17,410 bases of DNA from UBA9676 sp036522155 (GCA_036522155.1 DATDGI010000272.1:1-17410); one strand, 5' to 3'; shown: positions 6,397-14,001, counted from the first letter of the stretch. Notes: a model not told the origin generated them from the letters alone. Program-made: numbers and translations.

Positions 6397-7749
6397 TCAG
6401 CGGGGCAGGACGTGCGGGTTCAGCGTGCCCGCCGGGTCGAGCGCATGGCGGAGCCGCGCGAACAGCGCCCGCTCCGCCTCCGACCGGACCAGCGGCAGCC
6501 ACCGGGCCTTCACCGCGCCGATCCCGTGCTCCGCCGAGATGGATCCGCCGAGCGACGCCACGAACGAGAACACCGCGTCCTCGTGCCGCCCGTCAGCCGG
6601 GCCCGCCGGCACCACGTTCACGTGCAGGTTCCCGTCGGCGATGTGCCCGAAGGTGATCACCCGTGCGCCCGGGTCGGCCGCCGCGACCACCCCGGCCACG
6701 TCCGTGGCCAGCCGGACCCACTGGGCCGCGGGCACCGACACGTCCAGCTTCAGCGGCACCCCGAGGAAGCCGGCCGCCTCCGGGTGCCGTTCCCGGTACG
6801 CCCAGAGCCGGGCCCGCTCGGCCGCGCCGGTGCCGACCGCGGCGGGCCGGTCGGCGGCCAGCCCCGCCAGGTCGTCGGCCGCACCCGGCCCGGCCGCCTC
6901 CAGCAGCAGGTAAGCCGGGGTGGGCGGGCGCAGCGGCGGGGCCAGCCCGGCATGCCCGGCGAGGATGTCCAGGCCCGGCTGGGTGAAGTATTCCGCCGAC
7001 ACCAGGCTGCCCGCCGCCCGCACTGCCTGCCGCGCGAGCGCGTGCGCCTCGTCCGGGCCGGTCACCCCCACGATCACCGTCACCGGGTCCGCCAGCCGGG
7101 GGACCAGTTGCAGCCGGGCCGCGGTGATCACCGCCAGCGTGCCCTCCGACCCGGCCAGCAGCGACGGGTAGTCGTAGCCGGTGTTGTCCTTGACCAGCCC
7201 GGACAGGTGCGACAGCACAGTGCCGTCGGACAGCACCGCCTCGATGCCGCGCAGCTGGGACCGCATCGGGCCGTAGCGCAGGACCCGCAGCCCGCCCGCG
7301 TTGGTGGCCACCGCACCGCCGACGGTGGCGCTGTCCCGGCTGGCGATCAGGATCCCCAGATCCAGGTCCGGGCCGGCCTCGTCGGCGACCCGCTGGAGTC
7401 TCACCCCGGCCCCCGCGGTGACCTGCCCGGAGTCGGCGTCCACCGGCCCGAGCTGGCCGAGCCGGGCCAGGCTGAGCACCACCTCGCCGTGGACCGGCAC
7501 CCCGCCGCCGACCAGCCCGGTGTTGCCGCCCTGCGGCACCACCGCCACCCCAGCCTCCGTGCACAGCGCCAGCACCGCGGCGACCTCGGCGGTGTCCCGT
7601 GGCCGCAGCACGGCCGGGGTGTGGCCGGTGAACCCGCCCGTCCAGTCGACCGCGTACCCGGCGGTGGCGTCCCCGGTGAGCACGTGGGCGTCGCCCACCA
7701 CCGCCGCGAACTCCCGCATCAGCGGCGCCGGGAGATCGCGGTCCGTCAC
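6397..7749 (-). CDS. FAD-linked D-2-hydroxyacid dehydrogenase-like oxidoreductase
   Basis: A 450-residue flavoenzyme of the GlcD/D-2-hydroxyglutarate/D-lactate dehydrogenase family. The PCMH-type FAD-binding domain shows PQGGNTGLVGGG (72-83), NAGGLRVLRYG (150-160) and KDNTGYDYPSLLAGSEGTL (187-205). The C-terminal half carries K334, metal-site candidates H369 and H376 in FGHIADGNLH, SAEHGIG (405-411) and the terminal LDPAGTLNPHVLP. No signal peptide is seen. The GTG start at 7749 overlaps the TGA of murD2 (GTGA), giving coupled translation; a longer frame exists but would lie inside murD2. It is the last gene of the pgeF-murL-murD2 unit. The substrate is not determined by sequence; D-2-hydroxyglutarate and D-lactate are the leading options. 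Confidence 0.9.
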   Translation of the reverse strand: MTDRDLPAPLMREFAAVVGDAHVLTGDATAGYAVDWTGGFTGHTPAVLRPRDTAEVAAVLALCTEAGVAVVPQGGNTGLVGGGVPVHGEVVLSLARLGQLGPVDADSGQVTAGAGVRLQRVADEAGPDLDLGILIASRDSATVGGAVATNAGGLRVLRYGPMRSQLRGIEAVLSDGTVLSHLSGLVKDNTGYDYPSLLAGSEGTLAVITAARLQLVPRLADPVTVIVGVTGPDEAHALARQAVRAAGSLVSAEYFTQPGLDILAGHAGLAPPLRPPTPAYLLLEAAGPGAADDLAGLAADRPAAVGTGAAERARLWAYRERHPEAAGFLGVPLKLDVSVPAAQWVRLATDVAGVVAAADPGARVITFGHIADGNLHVNVVPAGPADGRHEDAVFSFVASLGGSISAEHGIGAVKARWLPLVRSEAERALFARLRHALDPAGTLNPHVLPR

Positions 7750-9074
7750 GGCACCGGCAGGGCGCGCATGGCGCGGGCGAAGGCTTCCCCGCGATCGGCG
7801 TAGTCGCGGAACCGGCCGAAGCTCGGCGCGGCCGGTGACAGCAGCACCACGCCGTCGGGTTGCGCCCACCGGTACCCGCGTTCGACCGCCTCCGCCAGGT
7901 CGGCGCAGCCGACCGCCTCCACCTTGCCCGGTCCCTCCGCCGCGATCGCGGCCAGGATCCGAGGCCCGCTGTCTGGCACCGCAAGCACCAGGGTGGGGGC
8001 GTCCCGCTGGGCCAGCCCGGCGGCGAACGGCTGGTAGTCGATGCCGCGGTCATGCCCGCCCGCGATGAGCGCGATCCGGCGGCCGGGGAAGGCGTCCACC
8101 GCGGCCAGCGCGGGCAGCACGTTGGTGGACAGGCTGTCGTCCACGAACGTCACCTTGCCCACCTCGCCGATCACCTGGAGCCTGCTGGCCAGCGGGACGA
8201 ACCCGGTGGCCGCCTCGGTCATCGCCTTGTCGTCGGCCGCCTCGGGCACCCCGAGGGCGCGCAGGCAGGCGCGGGCGATCAGGGCGTTGCGCCGCTGGTG
8301 CACGCCGAGCAGACCGAGCGGGGCCAGCCAGCGCGCGCCCGGGTCGTCGGTGGCACTGACCCACTGCACCCGCGGGCCAAGCATCCCTGCCCGGGCCCGC
8401 AGCAGGTCGCTGTCGGCGTTGGCGATGGTCAGGTCCGCGCCGGGCTGGGTGCAGGCCGACAGCTTGTCCCGGTAGTACGTTTCGGAGTCGCCGTGCCAGT
8501 CCAGGTGGTCGGGATGCAGCGAGGTCACCGCCACCACCGGCGGCGAGCAGGGCAGGTCCGTGGCCTGGTAGCTGGATGTCTCGATGGCCCAGTAGTCGCA
8601 GTCCTGCTCCGCCGCCGGATCCCAGGGCGGCTGGCCGATGTTCCCGCCGACCAGGCAGCGGTAACCCAGCCGGGCGAGCAGATGCCCGGCGATGGCCGTC
8701 GTGCTGCTCTTGCCCTTGGTGCCGGTGATGCAGACCACCCGGCTGCGGTCGGCCCCGGCCAGCCACAGCCCCAGCCCGCCGGCCACGCTGACGCCGCACC
8801 GCTCGAGTTCGGCCACCTCGGGCCGGTAGCGGCTGATCCCCGGGCTCTTCACCACCACCTCGCAGCCGGCTAGCGCGGCCAGCCCGCCGTCGCCGGTGGC
8901 CAGCACAGTCCGGCCGTCCGGCCCGGCCGCCGGCGGGTGGTCGTCGACCAGCACGGGTTCGGCGCCCAGGGCGAGGAGCCTGCGCAGGTTAGCCTGTCCC
9001 TCCACGCCGAGCCCCCACACCCCGGTGCGGGCCCCGCGCAGGTCAGACCAGGAGATCGTGGGCCGCATAGGCAT
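7746..9074 (-). CDS. murD2: MurD2: UDP-N-acetylmuramoyl-L-alanine--L-glutamate ligase
   Basis: A 442-residue cytosolic Mur ligase. It has an N-terminal nucleotide-sugar domain (GVWGLGVEG, 18-26), the ATP P-loop TGTKGKSST (117-125), NIGQP (145-149), IETSSYQ (164-170) and LHPDHLDWHG (186-195). The C-terminal domain ends in LLSPAAPSFGRFRDYADRGEAF. The DSKATN signature of ordinary MurD reads DDSLSTN here and GGHDRGIDY replaces the usual glycine-lysine loop, as expected for the MurD2 branch. MurD2 adds L-Glu, not D-Glu, to UDP-MurNAc-L-Ala. The neighbouring murL, which acts on its product, is the main support for MurD2 over MurD. ATG 9074 gives a 32-base overlap with murL; ATG 9068 is an alternative. 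Confidence 0.88.
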   Translation of the reverse strand: MPMRPTISWSDLRGARTGVWGLGVEGQANLRRLLALGAEPVLVDDHPPAAGPDGRTVLATGDGGLAALAGCEVVVKSPGISRYRPEVAELERCGVSVAGGLGLWLAGADRSRVVCITGTKGKSSTTAIAGHLLARLGYRCLVGGNIGQPPWDPAAEQDCDYWAIETSSYQATDLPCSPPVVAVTSLHPDHLDWHGDSETYYRDKLSACTQPGADLTIANADSDLLRARAGMLGPRVQWVSATDDPGARWLAPLGLLGVHQRRNALIARACLRALGVPEAADDKAMTEAATGFVPLASRLQVIGEVGKVTFVDDSLSTNVLPALAAVDAFPGRRIALIAGGHDRGIDYQPFAAGLAQRDAPTLVLAVPDSGPRILAAIAAEGPGKVEAVGCADLAEAVERGYRWAQPDGVVLLSPAAPSFGRFRDYADRGEAFARAMRALPVP

Positions 9075-10371
9075 CCGGGATCCAGTGCTCGCCCGCCGGG
9101 CGGAGCAGCGCGTCGATGGTGGCCGGGGAAGGCGCCGGGAACTGCCCGGCCAGCGTGTGCAGCAGCGTGTCGCCGGCCCGGTCGGGCCGGGCGGCGGCGA
9201 GCACGGCCGCGGCCCGGCACTCGCCGATGTCGCCGACGCATTCGAACGGCTTGGCCGACGCCGACGTGCCGAGTAGCGCCTGGAACCGGCCGGCCAGCGC
9301 CGGGTCGGCCAGCGGCTCGGCCCCGCCGAAGATCTTGGCCAGCTCGGCGGCGGGCAGGAACGGGGCCAGGATCAGGTCGATGAAGCAGCACTTGTCACAC
9401 TGGCCGCACCAGTCATCCAGCCGCCGGGCCGGGTCGACGTGGAACGCGCGGTTGCAGCTGCGGAACGTGCCGTGGTACTGCGCCAGCCCGGCGAACTTCC
9501 GCGCCACCCACAGCTCGCTGAACGGCCGCAGCGCGGAGAAGTAGGTCACCCGGCCACCGAGCGCCTCCGCCAGCACCCGCCGGAACCCGGCCTCGAAGTC
9601 CGCGCTCTTGGAGTACTGGTGGTTGACCGCGCGCCCGCCGGTTACCAGCGTGGCTACCGACGCCGACCATTCATTCGACATAACGACGGTGTCCCGGCCG
9701 GCCAGCAGCCCCGCCATGACCGCGATCGCCGACAAGATGCCGGTGACCGGCACATGCCCGTTGCGGAAGCCGAGTTCGGCCGAGCGGAGCAGTTGCGGGT
9801 CGATTTCCCGGCCCGCCCGGACCACCGGCAGCCCGGTCACCGCGGCGGGCCGCTCGATGGCGGCGAACCGGTCGCCGGGCCGGCTCATGACGAACAGCGC
9901 GGCGTCCCCCCGGCCCCGCATCAGCTCGACGGTAACGATGGAGTCGATGCCGCCCCCGAACGGGATCAGCAACCGTCCCGGGGCGTCACCCGGTGCCGGG
10001 CCTTCGCCGGGCTGGGCGGCGGTCCCGCCCACGAACTCCAGCCCGGACAGGTCCAGGTCGTTGCGGTAAGCGAACTCGCCGAGGCCGTCGAGGTAGAAGG
10101 AGCGAAGGAAGGCGCGCTCGGCGCCGGTCACCGGGGTCTGGCCCAGGTCGATGACGGGCGGTGCCGCCGTCTTGTAGTAGGACACCCCGGCCAGCAGGAA
10201 GATCAGCCGGGCGGCCTGCCCGATCCCCGGCGCGTCCCAGCGGCCGTCCGGCCCGAACGTGATCTGCTCCGCGAACTCCCACCCCCCGAGCGAGTAGCGG
10301 CAGGTCAGCAGCCCCTGGCCAGGGTCGAGGTCAAACCCGGAGTACCGGAACGGAGGGCCGGTGGCGGTCAC
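9043..10371 (-). CDS. murL: MurL: UDP-MurNAc-L-Ala-L-Glu epimerase
   Basis: A 442-residue protein that I recognise as MurL, described in Xanthomonas as an ATP- and Mg-dependent epimerase converting UDP-MurNAc-L-Ala-L-Glu to the D-Glu form. A PP-loop-like ATP motif, PFGGGIDS (137-144), follows a beta-rich N-terminal part. SNEWSASV is near 222-229. A Cys cluster, C316 with C332-x2-C335-x2-C338-C339, may bind a metal. The C-terminus has C388 and C395. The GTG start at 10371 overlaps the pgeF stop (GTGA), and the 3' end overlaps murD2 by 32 bases. The adjacent murD2 supplies the substrate, so the pair makes D-Glu-containing precursor without free D-glutamate. Many homologues carry only vague 'hypothetical' annotation. 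Confidence 0.88.
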   Translation of the reverse strand: MTATGPPFRYSGFDLDPGQGLLTCRYSLGGWEFAEQITFGPDGRWDAPGIGQAARLIFLLAGVSYYKTAAPPVIDLGQTPVTGAERAFLRSFYLDGLGEFAYRNDLDLSGLEFVGGTAAQPGEGPAPGDAPGRLLIPFGGGIDSIVTVELMRGRGDAALFVMSRPGDRFAAIERPAAVTGLPVVRAGREIDPQLLRSAELGFRNGHVPVTGILSAIAVMAGLLAGRDTVVMSNEWSASVATLVTGGRAVNHQYSKSADFEAGFRRVLAEALGGRVTYFSALRPFSELWVARKFAGLAQYHGTFRSCNRAFHVDPARRLDDWCGQCDKCCFIDLILAPFLPAAELAKIFGGAEPLADPALAGRFQALLGTSASAKPFECVGDIGECRAAAVLAAARPDRAGDTLLHTLAGQFPAPSPATIDALLRPAGEHWIPDAYAAHDLLV

Positions 10372-11219
10372 GCGGCCGCCCGTGGGTGCAGCCGGGCCAG
10401 CAGCGCGAACCGCCCGCACGGCGGATCGGCCCGGTGGCTGAAGAACAGGCCCGGGTTCGCCCCGGTGGCCAGGCCAGCCAGATGGATCTGGTGGCCAGGA
10501 ACGCCCGCCGCGCGCAGCGCCGCCCGGTTCGCGGACGGCAGGTCAAGCAGCCACTGGCCGGGCCCGGACGCCGCAAGCAGGTGCTCCGATTCCGGGCCAA
10601 ACGCTGCCCGGATGGCGCTGGCCACGTCCTCGCCGACCCGGTAGGCCTCCGCCGCGATCGCCGGGCCGATGCCGGCGATGACGTGCTCAGGCCGGCTGCC
10701 CAGCGAGCCCATCGCGGCCAGCGCGGCCGTGGTCACCTGAGCGGCCGTGCCCCGCCAGCCGGCGTGCACGCACGCGAGCACGTGGGCGGCCGGGTCGTAC
10801 AGGGCGATCGGCACGCAGTCGGCCACCAGGATGGCGAGCACCAGTCCCGGCTCGGTGGTAACCAGCGCGTCGGCCGGGCCGGCCGGGTCAGCGTCGGTCA
10901 GCGCGCCCCGGCCGCGATCCGCGTCCGTCACGATCTGGGCGTGGCGGCCGTGGACCTGGGCGGCGAAGACGAAGTCAGCCAGGCCGGCGCCGAAGGCCGT
11001 GGCGGCCCGCTGGCGGTTCTTGTGCACGCCCGCGGGGTCGTCACCGACCGCGAAGCTCAGGTTGAGCGTGGCGTAGCGGCCGGCCGACACCCCGCCCTGG
11101 CGGGTGGTGACCAGGATGTCCACCGGCAGCGGGTCGAACACCGGCCAGGTCAGCACCGGCAGGTCCGCACGCTGGCGCAGTCCGGCCTCGGCCGGGGCTC
11201 GTGCTGTCATCGGCTGCAT
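10368..11219 (-). CDS. pgeF: PgeF/YfiH-type peptidoglycan editing factor (multicopper-oxidase-like fold)
   Basis: A 283-residue cytosolic protein of the YfiH/LACC1 family. The metal-site residues are H90 (AAQVHG), C135 (ADCVPI) and H152 (HAGWRGT). TTRQGGVS (38-45) and the C-terminal FFSHR are typical. In E. coli the family member PgeF prevents mis-incorporation of L-Ser at the first position of the peptidoglycan stem; relatives also show purine-nucleoside phosphorylase and deaminase activity. Being first in a coupled run with murL and murD2 fits the editing role. The start is uncertain: 11219 gives the expected length and avoids a strong hairpin. ATG 11210, ATG 11255 and a start at 11282 are in frame. 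Confidence 0.9.
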   Translation of the reverse strand: MQPMTARAPAEAGLRQRADLPVLTWPVFDPLPVDILVTTRQGGVSAGRYATLNLSFAVGDDPAGVHKNRQRAATAFGAGLADFVFAAQVHGRHAQIVTDADRGRGALTDADPAGPADALVTTEPGLVLAILVADCVPIALYDPAAHVLACVHAGWRGTAAQVTTAALAAMGSLGSRPEHVIAGIGPAIAAEAYRVGEDVASAIRAAFGPESEHLLAASGPGQWLLDLPSANRAALRAAGVPGHQIHLAGLATGANPGLFFSHRADPPCGRFALLARLHPRAAA

Positions 11220-11225
11220 CTTAGT

Positions 11226-11252
11226 GCCGGGCCGGGGGCCGTCCGGCCCGGC
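11226..11252 (-). terminator. GC-rich hairpin between the CAP-domain gene and pgeF
   Basis: GCCGGGCCGG (11226-11235) and CCGGCCCGGC (11243-11252) form a perfect 10-bp stem with a 7-base loop. It lies 48 bases after the CAP-domain stop and ends six bases before the ATG at 11219. It may terminate the upstream gene or limit read-through and translation into pgeF. If pgeF starts at 11255 or 11282, the stem is coding sequence instead. Confidence 0.45.
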
Positions 11253-11300
11253 CATGGTGGCCCTGACCTCGGTGGCCCGCACGACGGCGGGAACACGGGT

Positions 11301-12089
11301 TCAGTTGGAGAAGTCCTGGGTCATCCAGACCGTGCCCTTGTTGTCCATGTAGATGGCGATGCCGATGTGATGGAACGCCCGGTTGAGCAGGTTCAGCCGG
11401 TGACCGTCGTTCGGTGGCTTCTCGCCGAGCATGTCCTGGGTGAGCGTCAGTGCCATATGCGTGATCGCGGCTGGGGTGCTGGCCATTGGCCCGCCCTCGC
11501 CGATGTTCTCCCCGGCCGTCGTCCAGTTCACCCCGGCGTCGGTTTCCCGCTTGCCCAGTGGCGGCTCCCCCGGGCATTGGTGGGACAGCCCGCAGCCGTG
11601 GGCCATCCGGTGGTTGTGCCGCCCGGAACTGCGCCGCAGCCCGGCGGTGAGCGTGTAACCGGGCAGGCCAGCCTCGGCCCGGGCCTTGTTGATGAGTTTC
11701 AGCACCTGCCGCACGGCCGGCAGGGTGGCCGCGGGCGTGTGCCGGGCCGGGGTGGTGGTGGCCGTGCCGGCCGGCCGGTCCGGGGTGGCCGAGGGAGATC
11801 CGGTACCGGCCGTGGCGGTGGCCTGGCTGGCCGGGGACACCGATGGGTGATCGGGGGCCGGTGCCAATGCCGCCCGGGGGCACGCGGATGCGGACGACGG
11901 GGCGCTGGACGGGCAGTTACCACTGCTGCTGACCGTGGCCATCCCGGTAGCCCGCAAGATCCGGCCGGCGGTCGTGGTCGCGAGGTAACCGACCGCGATC
12001 ACGGCCACGCACACCACGATCACGCCCAGCGCTCGGAGCCCGGGGCGCCTGCGGTCATCCCGGTAGCCCCTCGACCTGCGGGCTGGCAT
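11301..12089 (-). CDS. Membrane-anchored or secreted CAP-domain (SCP/PR-1) protein
   Basis: A 262-residue protein. A basic head precedes one hydrophobic helix (about 19-38), either an uncleaved anchor or a signal sequence. A Ser/Thr/Pro/Ala-rich linker (about 50-123) would span the cell wall. The C-terminal CAP domain (about 127-262) shows VLKLINKARAEAGL, RHNHRMAHGCGLSH (157-170), AGENIGEG (192-199) and HRLNLLN (230-236), ending in WMTQDF. H164, E194 and H230 are candidates for the CAP cavity His/Glu residues. C166 and C172 are close enough to form a disulfide. The ATG at 12089 has GAGGA five bases upstream. Bacterial CAP proteins are extracellular with poorly known activity; no partner is evident here. 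Confidence 0.9.
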   Translation of the reverse strand: MPARRSRGYRDDRRRPGLRALGVIVVCVAVIAVGYLATTTAGRILRATGMATVSSSGNCPSSAPSSASACPRAALAPAPDHPSVSPASQATATAGTGSPSATPDRPAGTATTTPARHTPAATLPAVRQVLKLINKARAEAGLPGYTLTAGLRRSSGRHNHRMAHGCGLSHQCPGEPPLGKRETDAGVNWTTAGENIGEGGPMASTPAAITHMALTLTQDMLGEKPPNDGHRLNLLNRAFHHIGIAIYMDNKGTVWMTQDFSN

Positions 12090-12349
12090 ATCGGTCCTCG
12101 CATCACGGCGCTTGATGTGGTGAACCGTGGCCCTTAGCTGGTCAGCGCGCCGACTCTGAGCCGCGCACCAGGCGTCCGGGAAGCCCCGCGCTCACCACGT
12201 ATCCGTCGGTCATCATGTCACGGAGCGCGGCACTCTGTTGCATAGAGCGAAGAATGTGACTGCGAGCCGATTGGCCAAGGACACGCCCGAGTGACGGATC
12301 TGGCAAACCCGTCTCGAAGATCACTTGGAGGTGGTAAAGCTATTCGCCG

Positions 12350-12616
12350 ATGGTCGCAGTCGGTACTCGGGGAATGAGGTCGGCGAGGTCAGTGGCTGAT
12401 TCAGGGGAGTATCTACCGGGCTTGCCGTCGACCTCATGGCGGACTAGTTCCTGGAGTGGATACAACGGGAACTGCATCCAAGCGGCCAGGTTCACCGACC
12501 GGTGGATCGGCGTCCGGGACTCGAAGCAGAACGATGCCGGTTCGGTACTTGTGTTCGACCAGGCCACATGGGCCAGATTCCTGGCCGGAGTGAGGAACGG
12601 CGACTTCGTCCGCTGA
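12350..12616 (+). CDS. DUF397 domain protein
   Basis: An 88-residue protein. The DUF397 core runs from about 29 to 87: WRTSSWSGYNGNCIQ (30-44), GVRDSKQ (54-60) and a terminal W74-ARF-x4-NGDF. DUF397 genes in actinomycetes usually accompany XRE/DUF5753 regulators and are implicated in development or antibiotic control, possibly as antitoxin/toxin-like pairs. Here the regulator is the next gene but lies on the opposite strand, tail to tail. The start is unsure: ATG 12350 is used; ATG 12374 and GTG 12392 are in frame and would give more usual lengths. A strong GGAGGTGG (12327-12334) lies 15 bases before ATG 12350, farther than ideal. Confidence 0.85.
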   Translation: MVAVGTRGMRSARSVADSGEYLPGLPSTSWRTSSWSGYNGNCIQAARFTDRWIGVRDSKQNDAGSVLVFDQATWARFLAGVRNGDFVR

Positions 12617-12661
12617 GCCCCACCGTCGGTCGGCACCACGTCAGCACCGGGCTGAGTTTTG

Positions 12662-13534
12662 TCATGACCACACCCGCTGGGTGATGTCTGAGATCAGGCG
12701 CCGGGACTGCACCTGCCCGAGCGCTTGCGCCTGCAGGTTCTGGAACGCCACCAGATACCGGTGGGTGTCGGCTTCTTCTTCCAGGTAGTAACTACCGTCG
12801 AGATGCTCTACCGAGACGAGATCCCGCATCGTCACTTGATGGATCCGTGGGAAGCGCATATAGGCGAAGGCGCCGGTGTGAATGGGGTGACTGCCGTCCA
12901 GCGGCAGGATCCGCAGGTCCACGTTGGGCCGTCGTGAGTCGGCCGTCAATCGCTCCAGCTGGCGTCGCATCACCCCGGGTTCCCCGTACCTTCGATGGAG
13001 CACCGACTCGTCGATAACCACCGCCAGTTCAAGCGGGTGCTCACCGCTGAGGCGCTGCTGGCGCAGCAACCGGGCCTCGATCCGCCGTTCGACGTCACCC
13101 GGGGGAGTAACGAACATCGATTGCATGCCCGCCATCACCGCCCGGGAGTACTCGGGAACCTGAAGAAGCCCTGGAACGATCTGGGGCTCCCAGTTCCAGA
13201 CCGAGCTGGCCTCAGCTTCGGCCTTGACGTACTCCGCGTACTCGGCCGGGAATCCCGCCGTCACCGCTTCAAGCGGCCCCTTGCCGACGGCCTCATCGGC
13301 GAGCGCGAGCAGTTCACCGCGGTTGGGCTCTTCGACTTCGTAAAGGTCCAGCAGCTTGTCCAGGTCGGCCCGTTTGACGCCGGTGCGCTGCAATTCGATC
13401 CGGCTTACCTTCGAGCCTGACCATTCCAGCCTTTCGGCCACCTCGATGCCGCTCATGCCGGTGCGTTCCCGGAGGCGGCGCAGCTCGGCGGCCAGCCTCC
13501 AGCCGCGGGCGGACGGGCTGGTGTAGTCAGGCAA
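12662..13534 (-). CDS. XRE-family regulator with DUF5753 domain
   Basis: A 290-residue protein. An N-terminal helix-turn-helix of the Cro/C1 type (about 11-66, with ELRRLRERTGMS and WSGSKVSRIE) is joined to a DUF5753 domain (about 100-285, with EPQIVPGLLQVPEYSRAV at 116-133 and RLLRQQRL). This is the WhiJ/Scr1-like architecture common and highly duplicated in mycelial actinomycetes. The first in-frame start is TTG 13534, with GGGAG eight bases upstream; the next Met would cut into the helix-turn-helix, so TTG is preferred. The convergent DUF397 gene is the likely partner. A set of repeats at 13680-13731 is a candidate operator. Confidence 0.9.
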   Translation of the reverse strand: MPDYTSPSARGWRLAAELRRLRERTGMSGIEVAERLEWSGSKVSRIELQRTGVKRADLDKLLDLYEVEEPNRGELLALADEAVGKGPLEAVTAGFPAEYAEYVKAEAEASSVWNWEPQIVPGLLQVPEYSRAVMAGMQSMFVTPPGDVERRIEARLLRQQRLSGEHPLELAVVIDESVLHRRYGEPGVMRRQLERLTADSRRPNVDLRILPLDGSHPIHTGAFAYMRFPRIHQVTMRDLVSVEHLDGSYYLEEEADTHRYLVAFQNLQAQALGQVQSRRLISDITQRVWS

Positions 13535-13679
13535 CCTGGTGGCTCCCTCTCACCCTCGCATGCGTCTGGCTGCGAGCCCTTCCGCGGTGACCGGGCCGAC
13601 CTGCTTGGTGCGGCTGACCTGGGTGGATGGACTGATCCCAGTGGATGGGCTCGCTCGTAACTTAGCGTTCATACCCACC

Positions 13680-13731
13680 ACAGTGAAGCCTTCACCGTTG
13701 CTAACCCTGCAAGCAACAGTGAAGCTTGCAG
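13680..13731. promoter_or_regulatory. Repeat cluster upstream of the XRE/DUF5753 gene
   Basis: GTGAAG-c-CTTCAC (13683-13695) is a perfect dyad. Downstream, CTGCAAGC (13707-13714) and GCTTGCAG (13724-13731) form 8-bp arms around nine bases. ACAGTGAAGC occurs twice as a direct repeat (13680-13689 and 13716-13725), with 36-bp spacing. Such clustering suggests operators, most simply for the XRE protein encoded about 150 bases away, or for the plus-strand small genes. Confidence 0.5.
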
Positions 13732-14001
13732 AATTGCCGGGCGTGTCGTTCAATGAAATTGAGGCACCAGCTCAGAGGACCAGCATGATCGGCAGGGGGC
13801 ACCGCCAGGAAGTGGTCCCGCTGTATGTCTTCGGCCAGCTATGGCCGTTCCTGCTACCGGAATACCCAAGGCAGCCGGTGCCTGGCTTCGAGGCCTGGCC
13901 GAGAGGCCCGCCGTTCCCAGGCCATTCCGCTCGCCGCCCGACGGCCGTTATTGCGGCGGGCGGCGCAACCGGGATCTCGCCATCCCGGCAGGGGTTATGA
14001 C

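Noticed and set aside
6382..7803. Plus-strand frame of 473 residues
   Set aside because: It lies opposite the FAD-linked dehydrogenase, whose cofactor motifs are unmistakable. The plus-strand product is low-complexity Arg/Gly/His/Gln sequence.
7746..7869. Longer N-terminus for the FAD-linked dehydrogenase, starting at 7869
   Set aside because: The added residues are basic low-complexity sequence inside murD2. The GTG at 7749 gives the family's usual N-terminus and the same stop-start overlap as murL.
10372..10419. Longer N-terminus for MurL, starting at 10419
   Set aside because: It would lie within pgeF. GTG 10371 overlaps the pgeF stop exactly as expected for coupled genes.
10386..12137. 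Plus-strand frame of 583 residues
   Set aside because: It runs antisense through pgeF and the CAP-domain gene, both with clear family motifs, and has no recognisable domain.
12142..12324. Minus-strand frame of 60 residues from GTG 12324
   Set aside because: No ribosome site precedes it (the upstream bases are the complement of GGAGGTGG), codon use is unbiased, and I recognise no family.
13550..13753. Minus-strand frame of 67 residues upstream of the XRE gene
   Set aside because: It spans the repeat cluster, its product looks random, and no good ribosome site is seen.
13786..14000. Plus-strand frame of 71 residues with AGAGGA upstream
   Set aside because: The product is Pro-rich with no recognised motif, two other plus-strand frames overlap it, and codon bias does not favour it. 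It is mentioned only within the gene-poor region entry.
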